From positions 314,001-344,513 of the forward strand of contig JAQGDQ010002378.1 of assembly GCA_030141605.1 (NCBI GenBank): a stretch of 30,513 bases of DNA. The letters run 5' to 3'. Positions 10,847 to 30,513 of the stretch are shown here, in pieces. This DNA comes from Tubiluchus corallicola (taxonomy: Eukaryota > Priapulida > Priapulimorpha > Priapulimorphida > Tubiluchidae). A model generated the notes under the pieces. It was given only the letters and a program-made list of their open reading frames with translations. It was not told the origin of the DNA and ran no database searches. The translations under genes and the position numbers were made by a program. Each line of letters begins with the position of its first letter. Position 1 is the stretch's first letter.

Positions 10847-11320
10847 TTCAAAATGAAATAATTACTTCCAGAATTTGACGCCAACCAAAATTTGGTGCCC
10901 TGCGCAACTGCCTGGTTTGCATTAATGGGAGAGACAGCCCTGTTAAGGAGAGTTATCATGGCCGACGTCGGCGGGTTTGTGTGTTTTGGCGGCCGTGTGT
11001 CATTGGTTTAACACAGTTAGCTTAGTGACCACTTGGTCGTGAGTGCCAAGTGTTTATTCTAAATTGAAAATCTGAATAAAAAGACGATAATTAAATTTGA
11101 TATTACTGTATTCCCTATGGTTTATGTATGCAGTGGCATCGTCTAAAAATTTCTCTCTTACAATTAGTTTAGGCCTTAAGTACGTAACTGCGTTAATGTT
11201 TTGAATATAATTGACTAAAGTTTAAATATACCTCTTTTATAAATTAACGAATAAAAACTGCTGTACTAGTCTAAGTGATGTTTGCCTCAATAACCTAAAA
11301 TTAAACGTGACATGCACACT

Positions 11321-12107
11321 AAAAACGTTTTTGTCAGATGGCAAATAAAAAACGTTTTTTAAAGTTGTTCTACAATGCACGTTAACTAGAGAAATGGTAG
11401 GTTATCGTTAATGCTAGGTGAGAATCCACTAACATTTAGGTGTAAAACTTAGTTCACTTCTAAAATACACGTAATCTTAATTTCTTGAAATACACTGAGA
11501 CTACAGTAGCTATAATGCAATGAATATATAATTTCATGAAAACTTTTTTTATAAGTGTGAACACGATCAACAAATTTTCCAAAAATTTACAAACTACAAA
11601 ATTCTGTAAATGAAAATTGGGAGAAATTAATTTACAAAATGTTTAATTCTTACCTGGTATTGGTGGCCTATTCGTCGTGCTGATACGTCACAAGAAATCT
11701 GTATCATACACGTGTAACCTTGCAAAACCCAACACGTTGAATAACTCTCTGATCTTATGGAACTGTTTGAAGCCATACTGTCGGCCAGCATATTCTGAAT
11801 AGGGAAGGGTTGCTTCAAACACAAACGCGCGATTTCATGAAACATCTACAGAATTTGACTGAACTGGCTTTGTGAAAGACAATTCAAAAAGACAGAAGAA
11901 AAAGTCCTGAGGATCCAGACAGAAGACGAAATTTTAATGTTAGGTTTGACCAAGTCATTGTGAGCTTTCGAAAAAATTATTCTGTAACAAGCGGATAGTT
12001 TTGCAGTATTGTAGTCGCATGATCTATTAGTTCATCTCAGCAGTACTTGTGAATTATATCACTCTATTGACTATTCCAGTTAGTGAATTTTGTTAAATTC
12101 AACGGCT
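11321..12107. other. No gene recognised
   Basis: A+T-rich intergenic sequence. A minus-strand ORF at 11845-11627 ends near a good donor (CAG/GTAAGAAT at 11653). It could be an untranslated or unrecognised exon, but no homology or acceptor supports it. Confidence 0.4.
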
Positions 12108-12195
12108 CTTGGTTGAAAGATTTTGGACATACACACGCACGCACGTACGCACGCACACACACAGCTCTTGGTTGAAAGATTTTGGACACACGCAT

Positions 12196-12242
<47 letters not shown>
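12108..12242. repeat. CA/CG-type microsatellite with a duplicated 55-bp flank
   Basis: CTTGGTTGAAAGATTTTGGA occurs twice, each time followed by ACGC/AC dinucleotide and tetranucleotide repeats, ending in (AC)n. It appears to be a microsatellite-mediated duplication. Confidence 0.9.
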
Positions 12243-12246
<4 letters not shown>

Positions 12247-12382
12247 CATAACACTGGTGATTTTCCCACAAGTGTATTTGAAATGGTCGCCAGTTCTAAA
12301 AGATCGGAACCGCCATTGACAAGGATGATCTCCTCATTGTTAAAACTTCGATTTCTGCATTGGAATGAAGGGCAAAAAGGGG

Positions 12383-12661
12383 CTATAAGTATCGATGAGT
12401 CCCACGAGATCCACCTCTTGGAGACAGGCCTTTGAGGTTATACAGATATGAGGAATACAGCTTCTGCAGATGACGGAAAACTGTGAGATTTGATTTCCAA
12501 GGAAATCTAAAGTTTTCAAGAATATCCGTTAGCTTGGAATGCTCTACCAATGATAATATTTTTCTGCGTGCTTTGTCAACTTCGCTTTCCAGTCTATACC
12601 AGGTAATAGTGGAACTCTTCAAATGGACTGTGTATGCACAAGTTATCAGTGAAACCTCCTG
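12383..12661 (-). CDS. Unassigned terminal-exon-like ORF
   Basis: The minus strand shows a tandem acceptor ATTTTATAGCAG (ends 12662 and 12659, a NAGNAG site) opening a phase-0 frame of about 92 codons to TAG at 12385-12383. The protein is non-repetitive with a normal-looking composition (ESEVDKARRKILSLVEHSKL, NFRFPWKSNLTVFRHLQKLY). I do not recognise the family. It lies downstream of the RhoGEF stop and poly(A) signal, so it is either the last exon of an overlapping gene, an alternative RhoGEF 3' exon, or a pseudo-exon. No poly(A) signal is evident below it. Confidence 0.45.
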   Translation of the reverse strand, partial: QEVSLITCAYTVHLKSSTITWYRLESEVDKARRKILSLVEHSKLTDILENFRFPWKSNLTVFRHLQKLYSSYLYNLKGLSPRGGSRGTHRYL

Positions 12662-12990
12662 CTATAAAATTGTTTCCCTTTCAACTTACAAGAATACTTT
12701 TGTTCTGGAAATGTACTCATATTTCCACTCCTATTGTAACTCTTTCCCTGAGTAGCTAATGGCCTTGTTTGAGACAATTTGTATCTAAAAATAAACGAAG
12801 TTAGCCGAACACTACATTTAGTAAACGGAGAGCGAAGAGTTCCCAATTAGTGCCAATAGTGCTAATCATCTTAGAAAGGTTCTTTTAATGCTTTTGCATG
12901 TGCAATATTGATTATAATATCGCTAGTTTGAACAATAAGTTAAAAAGGAAAAAAGCCAATTAAAAGCTACTGTTTTACTGAACAATAAAA

Positions 12991-12996
12991 TTTATT
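12991..12996 (-). terminator. Poly(A) signal of the RhoGEF gene
   Basis: AATAAA on the minus strand, about 45 bases after the RhoGEF stop codon (13042-13040). It supports 13040 as the true C terminus. Confidence 0.75.
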
Positions 12997-13039
12997 TACA
13001 TATCTCATCACAGACAGTTTACATCAAAAATTAATCTGT

Positions 13040-27142
<14,103 letters not shown>

Positions 27143-27631
27143 CTATAAAAAGAAAACAACTATTTGGAAATCACCGCGAGAATAACCATTATAATAACAA
27201 AAATTACTTTCCCCTGGTGTACCTGTTTTGGTTTATTTTTTACAAAAAAAAATCCAAAACAAACGGACAGTGATAGTTTGGTGTTCGAATCTCAAGAATT
27301 CTGTAACCTGGATGTTTTGTACATATTATCCCAATCAACGTTAGGATTTTTAGAACTAAGCCTTATATTAAAAAGCTATAATCAAGTCACAAAAACAGGT
27401 CGATGGGTTTTATTACAATTTCCTACTGTCACCTATAGTTGAAGGCCACAATTTGCGTCACATGCTTTAAACATTGCCAGTCTGTGACAAATGCAGTAAA
27501 AGAGATAATTTCAATAATTATTGTCAAGTACTGGTTCTACCAGGTCGTGAAGGTCTTACAGGACTTTTGGACAACTTTAACTTTCCCAGGTATTTCGGCC
27601 TCAGTAGTATAGATGTTTTGCCTCTGGCCGA

Positions 27632-27672
27632 TTTCCCCACCCCCCCTTTGGCTGCCCGGGGGGGTGGGGAAA
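27632..27672. repeat. Perfect G/C hairpin (15-bp arms)
   Basis: TTTCCCCACCCCCCC (27632-27646) and GGGGGGGTGGGGAAA (27658-27672) with an 11-base loop. It marks the left edge of the G/C-rich segment. Confidence 0.95.
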
Positions 27673-28060
27673 AACACCCCTAAAAAAGTGCGAAAATCCG
27701 CGAAAACCCCTAAAAAAGTGTGAAAACCCGTGTGAAAGTGCGCACGTGACCGAAATCGACGAAAAAGCGCGAAAAACAAAGAAAAACGAAGAAAAGGCGT
27801 GTGAAACGAGGTAAAAATTTTGCAGTTTTTCCCTCCCGCATGGCTTCATTTGGATCGAATGACCTTGAACTCTAGGTCACGTGACCAAAGTTCATTGACC
27901 CCTGGATGGCTTCTTTTTTTGACACCCCATTTTAAACCGCGCAAAACCGCGCGAAAGCATGTGAAAGTGTGTGAAAGCGCGTGAAAGTGTGTGAAAGTGC
28001 GCGAAAGCGTGTGAAAGTGTGTGAAACGAGGTAAAAAGCGCCTCAAACGAAGAAAAAGGG
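27673..28060. repeat. CpG-rich purine repeat built on GTGTGTGAAA-like decamers
   Basis: Degenerate units such as GTGTGTGAAA, GTGCGCGAAA, GCGTGTGAAA and AAAAGCGCGAAAAAC fill this stretch with strong strand asymmetry. A perfect 12-bp palindrome GGTCACGTGACC lies at 27875-27886. Its composition differs from the host introns. No gene is seen. Confidence 0.75.
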
Positions 28061-28250
28061 AGAAGTGGAGTTCCCGCCGAGGACTAATTAGTGCTAATTG
28101 GCGCTAATTGGCGAGCCCCTGCCACCCCTCCGCCGCGTGCAAACGTCCGTCCCGGGGGTCGGGGACACCCCCCCTGCAACCCACCCCTCCGTCACGTGGA
28201 ATCGTCCATTGCAGGCAATGAGGGAAATCTTCCCCCCCCCCACTCGCGCA

Positions 28251-28324
28251 GTGCCGGCCCTTTTCCGCGACCACTTCTCTCTCTCGGGTGCCCTCCCTTT
28301 TCCGCGACCACTTCTCTCGCGGGT
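28251..28324. repeat. 37-bp tandem duplication
   Basis: GTGCC...CCCTTTTCCGCGACCACTTC occurs at 28251-28287 and 28288-28324, followed by a short (GT)n at 28331-28352. Confidence 0.9.
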
Positions 28325-28404
28325 TTAGATGTGTGTGTGTGTGTGTGTGTGTGGAGATTTATTTCAAACGCCAAAGTTCGATAAATGCATTTTCACAAAT
28401 CTTT

Positions 28405-28410
28405 TTTATT
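28405..28410 (-). terminator. Poly(A)-like signal downstream of the TBP-like gene
   Basis: AATAAA on the minus strand about 150 bases after the TBP-like stop, in an A+T-rich stretch between the G/C-rich repeat and the coding block. Confidence 0.4.
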
Positions 28411-28558
28411 GATGGATTACAAAAAATTTTTTTTACATTTTTTTATGCAAAATACATACGTGCTAAAACTAGATTATTATTATTATTATGGTGACGTGAT
28501 AGTTCTACATTTTACGTTTTTTTCGCAAATTACACAAATTATGCAAATTACAGTAAAA

Positions 28559-29160
28559 CTACACTAATGACGACGAGCGAGTACATGGATTGTCGTCGTC
28601 GTCGTCGATGTGATACAGACAAACGTTATTGTTGTTAAAAACGAATTCGTTAAATTTGCGGAAAACGTGAGAGAAATCCTCGACCTTTGTCCCGCCCATC
28701 ATTATTATGCTTCCGGTGTGAAAAATGTTCAGAGTAATTTGCTCGCATTTGCAAGTTAGTTTGGGAAATAGTTCCACTTCGTAAAACACTTCTCTAAAAG
28801 AATGCGTCGAAGGACGAACGAGTTCTTCGTACAGTGCACCCAGTTTCAATCTGCAGCGAATTTTGGCTCTGGCGGTGATGGTGCGAATTGCGATCCCGTC
28901 GGCGGGCGTCAGTCCGAGACCTTTCGAGAGTTCTTCGATCGCATTGCGTAGTACTTTTTCCTCCGAAAAACCGTTGGCCACCACGGAGCCGGAGGCAAAA
29001 ATCATCAGCGTCCCGCCCAGTCGCTTTAGCAGAAGCATTTGCGGTTTTCTTTCGTAGCGTCTTCCGCCCGTTCTCCGCCGGAGTTCGTTCAGATCGAAGC
29101 GCTGCGAGAACGAAGCCGTGGCGACGATGTTGACCGTTTGGACTGACACGTTAGAACATA
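28559..29160 (-). CDS. TATA-binding-protein homologue of virus-like type
   Basis: The frame encodes two TBP-fold repeats. Repeat 1 runs from VNIVATASFSQRFDLNELRR through GGTLMIFASGSVVANGFSEE. Repeat 2 runs from AIRTITARAKIRC through FYEVELFPKLTCKCEQ to NIFHTGSIIMMGGTKVEDFS. 'NIV.T....(D)L', '(L)IF.SG..V..G.(K).EE' and 'YE.ELFP.L' are TBP core landmarks, and both IF phenylalanines that enter the DNA minor groove are kept. Overall divergence from cellular TBP is large, as in TBP genes of large DNA viruses. It would nucleate promoter recognition. A short Asp-rich tail ends at the stop 28561-28559. There is no ATG in this frame before repeat 1. A branch-point/acceptor-like CTAACGTGTCAG just upstream suggests splicing, or else a frameshift joins it to the preceding gene. 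Confidence 0.82.
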
Positions 29161-29601
29161 GTTGGCAATCGTTTCGGACGCCCGAACCGCTCTGCCTCGT
29201 CCGTTGCTCTGCCAACGTATGGCGGGCGGCGGGTGGTCGCTTTCCAGATCCTCTACGCGTATGACCACGCGATTTTTGGGGAGATGTTTTTTGACGAAAT
29301 CGTACATCTCTGCTCCCTTGACGTAGGTGATCCTGCCTCTGGTGGTCTGTCGTAGAATGTTTTCCAATTCTGCGTACTCGATCATTCCCTCCTCCCACGA
29401 GATGCCGTGTATGTGTCTGATTAGGTAGTTGTAGGTGGATCGCTTGTGCTGGGGAACACGATTCCAGGGGTGGGGCGGTTTGAAGGTGTAGTTGTGATAT
29501 ATGCCGGTCTCTATTTCGCGAATTACCAAATTTTTGACCAGGTATTCTTCTTTTCCGCACTGGAAGGCATCTACGGTGAGAACTATGCTCGATTCAGACA
29601 T
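29089..29601 (-). CDS. Short RNase H/exonuclease-like protein (left-arm copy)
   Basis: ATG at 29601-29599, 170 residues. SSIVLTVDAFQCGKEEYLVK, YTFKPPHPWNRVPQHKR and IHGISWEEGMIEYAELENIL recall a family from transposon- and virus-rich animal loci. Its pattern is a 'D..G/F' first strand, then FKPPxPW, then HGxxWxxG, then a 'YVKG...KK' segment; I judge it RNase H-fold-like from memory. The last 30 or so residues (KRSTSSPRLRSRSASI) overlap the TBP-like frame and look out of frame, so the C terminus may be shifted or spliced. The first 60 codons lie inside the inverted duplication. The start codon overlaps the stop of the basic-protein gene. Confidence 0.6.
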   Translation of the reverse strand: MSESSIVLTVDAFQCGKEEYLVKNLVIREIETGIYHNYTFKPPHPWNRVPQHKRSTYNYLIRHIHGISWEEGMIEYAELENILRQTTRGRITYVKGAEMYDFVKKHLPKNRVVIRVEDLESDHPPPAIRWQSNGRGRAVRASETIANYVLTCQSKRSTSSPRLRSRSASI

Positions 29602-29800
29602 CTGTGACGATGGGGGGTCCTTCTACGCCGTCGGCAACGAGTTTTCCTTCGATGACGATTTGCTTGTGATTGTTCACAAATTCCAGAGACTTGATTTTTT
29701 CGAAGGTGTATTTTTTTATGACCTTGTTGGGGGCACTCTTGCGTGCGTTGGCGCGCTTGCCGCCCCGCGTCCCCGCTTGTTGTTGTTGCTTGCGAGGAAC
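29421..29800 (+). repeat. Inverted duplication, left arm
   Basis: 380 bases, reverse complement of 30134-30513 with a single mismatch (29458 A versus C at 30476, which would pair with G). The mismatch is the third base of an Arg codon (CGT versus CGC) in the exonuclease-like gene. The inner boundary is sharp at 29800/30134; the outer boundary of the right copy is beyond the window. Confidence 0.98.
29594..29800 (-). pseudogene. Basic protein gene, left-arm copy with a replaced N terminus
   Basis: The reading frame from RKQQQQAGTRGGKRANARKS to the stop (about 29596-29594) is identical to the plus-strand gene at 30110-30340. Upstream of 29800 the sequence diverges into the spacer, where no comparable start or acceptor is seen. 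This copy was therefore cut near its 5' end by the inversion breakpoint and is probably the derived one. Confidence 0.6.
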
Positions 29801-30133
29801 TGGACAAACTGGACGGAAAGAAGTCTGCCAGACACGGACGTCGGCACCTCCGCCCCTCCGTGTAAAAGCAGACGCGAGAGAGGGACACGAATGGACATCT
29901 TTCGAGAGGAGGAGGAGGAAGAGGAGAAAGATGATGATAAAGAAGAAGACAAACTCGTAATTTCCGCGACGCCCCCTCCATCGCCGCCGATGGTGCTCAC
30001 CCCCACTGCCCCCAAAAAACCTAGAAATCTGAAAGAATGGCTCATCAAAAATGCCTAGTTGTCGTTAGCGAACAACAATACTATAACTATTGTTCTTCTT
30101 CTCTTGCAGGATTTCAAACAACCTCTAACCACC
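29801..30133. other. 333-bp unique spacer between the inverted arms
   Basis: Single-copy DNA at the centre of the inverted duplication. It carries the acidic ORF at 29891-30058 and a polypyrimidine-acceptor stretch (TGTTCTTCTTCTCTTGCAG, ending 30109), both on the plus strand. Confidence 0.9.
29891..30058 (+). CDS. Acidic 55-residue ORF
   Basis: ATG at 29891 to TAG at 30058. It has an acidic run (REEEEEEEKDDDKEEDK), a Pro/Ala-rich middle (ATPPPSPPMVLTPTAPKK) and a basic/aliphatic end (PRNLKEWLIKNA). No family is recognised. The next frame (30059 on) is in phase with it across the single TAG, so it may be the N-terminal part of the basic protein, interrupted by a stop or joined by splicing. 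The long plus-strand frame before 29891 is antisense to the left arm and is not counted. Confidence 0.5.
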   Translation: MDIFREEEEEEEKDDDKEEDKLVISATPPPSPPMVLTPTAPKKPRNLKEWLIKNA

Positions 30134-30340
30134 GTTCCTCGCAAGCAACAACAACAAGCGGGGACGCGGGGCGGCAAGCGCGCCAACGCACGCAAGAGTG
30201 CCCCCAACAAGGTCATAAAAAAATACACCTTCGAAAAAATCAAGTCTCTGGAATTTGTGAACAATCACAAGCAAATCGTCATCGAAGGAAAACTCGTTGC
30301 CGACGGCGTAGAAGGACCCCCCATCGTCACAGATGTCTGA
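30110..30340 (+). CDS. Small basic protein (right-arm copy)
   Basis: It opens after a strong acceptor (TTCTTCTTCTCTTGCAG/GATTTC): DFKQPLTTVPRKQQQQAGTR, GGKRANARKSAPNKVIKKYT, then FEKIKSLEFVNNHKQIVIEG, to the TGA at 30338-30340. A Lys/Arg-rich start and a folded-looking second half suggest a nucleic-acid-binding or virion-associated role; no family is recognised. The ATG of the next gene lies inside its last codons (GATGTCTGA). Its true start is uncertain: a spliced upstream exon or the in-phase acidic ORF are the candidates. Confidence 0.55.
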   Translation, partial: DFKQPLTTVPRKQQQQAGTRGGKRANARKSAPNKVIKKYTFEKIKSLEFVNNHKQIVIEGKLVADGVEGPPIVTDV

Positions 30341-30513
30341 ATCGAGCATAGTTCTCACCGTAGATGCCTTCCAGTGCGGAAAAGAAGAATACCTGGTCAA
30401 AAATTTGGTAATTCGCGAAATAGAGACCGGCATATATCACAACTACACCTTCAAACCGCCCCACCCCTGGAATCGCGTTCCCCAGCACAAGCGATCCACC
30501 TACAACTACCTAA
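30134..30513 (-). repeat. Inverted duplication, right arm (cut by window end)
   Basis: Reverse complement of 29421-29800 at 379 of 380 positions. It continues at least to the last base, so the full arm length is unknown. Confidence 0.98.
30333..30513 (+). CDS. RNase H/exonuclease-like protein (right-arm copy, truncated by window)
   Basis: ATG at 30333, 60 codons to the window edge, the same protein sequence as the first 60 residues of the minus-strand copy at 29601. The only nucleotide difference is synonymous. If the arm continues, a second TBP-like gene may lie just beyond the window. Confidence 0.6.
   Translation, partial: MSESSIVLTVDAFQCGKEEYLVKNLVIREIETGIYHNYTFKPPHPWNRVPQHKRSTYNYL

Larger units (their letters stand above)
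8972..11320. mobile_element. 2.35-kb structure with about 250-bp terminal inverted repeats
   Basis: 8972-9224 and 11070-11320 are inverted copies at roughly 80% identity by eye. Both ends read AGTGTGCATRTCACGTTTAA inward, then share GACTAGTACAGCAG, GCGTTAATGTTT and CGTCTTTTTATTCAGAT. The interior holds a 149-bp direct duplication and a 36-bp tandem array but no transposase. It fits a non-autonomous long-TIR DNA transposon, or two opposed copies of one dispersed repeat. No convincing target-site duplication is seen at the edges. Confidence 0.7.

Noticed and set aside
11627-11845. Minus-strand 72-residue ORF as a gene
   Set aside because: It has a donor-like site near its end but no acceptor, start context or homology that I recognise.
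27537-28046. Minus-strand Phe/His/Thr-rich frames in the purine repeat
   Set aside because: Low-complexity reading of the decamer repeats, with no conserved domain.
29160-29560. N-terminal 130 or so residues of the TBP-containing open frame
   Set aside because: They are an off-frame reading of the exonuclease-like gene (Arg/His/Gln-rich, no Met start); homology starts only at about 29140.
29501-29890. Long plus-strand frame continuing into the acidic ORF
   Set aside because: It is antisense to the exonuclease-like and basic-protein genes of the left arm, and the same frame recurs antisense on the right arm. Only the part from the ATG at 29891 is unique.

Overview
The window looks like nuclear DNA of an invertebrate animal. 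It is A+T-rich and intron-dense, with GT-AG exons whose reading phases join cleanly, long microsatellites, minisatellites, and decayed LINE, SINE and hAT-type elements. I cannot assign a phylum.

Left part (1-6.7 kb, minus strand): a secreted glycoside hydrolase family 18 (chitinase-like) gene. Eight coding exons can be traced from a signal-peptide exon at 6.7 kb down to the window edge, where the gene is cut at its 3' side. The catalytic Glu is kept, but neighbouring active-site Asp positions are changed. A 55-bp minisatellite of about 15 units fills one intron.

Middle left (6.7-12.1 kb): no gene that I can support. It holds 79-bp tandem repeats upstream of the chitinase-like gene and a 2.35-kb structure bounded by about 250-bp inverted repeats. 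That structure contains a 149-bp duplication and an 18-unit 36-bp tandem array. An unassigned terminal-exon-like ORF lies at 12.4-12.7 kb.

Middle right (13.0-27.1 kb, minus strand): a Rho guanine-nucleotide exchange factor of the PLEKHG5/PLEKHG7 type. Twelve exons were recovered and all phases are compatible, giving a complete DH-PH module and the C terminus; the 5' end is not found. Its introns hold a 415-bp hAT-type MITE with a perfect 8-bp target-site duplication, two copies of another hAT-like MITE family in opposite orientation, LINE reverse-transcriptase remnants, an outward-facing pair of retroelement-like ends, and large microsatellites.

Right end (27.6-30.5 kb): composition changes abruptly. 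A G/C-rich, purine-repeat stretch (27.6-28.3 kb) is followed by a compact, gene-dense block (28.4-30.5 kb) with clearly higher G+C than the host introns. The block encodes a divergent TATA-binding-protein homologue, a short protein that may be RNase H/exonuclease-like, a small basic protein and an acidic peptide. The genes abut or overlap, as in a large DNA virus or virus-like element. It contains an inverted duplication of at least 380 bp (379 of 380 positions identical, the single difference synonymous) around a 333-bp unique spacer, and the right arm runs off the window. This block is the most unusual part of the window: probably an integrated virus-like element, or else a foreign or misassembled contig end.
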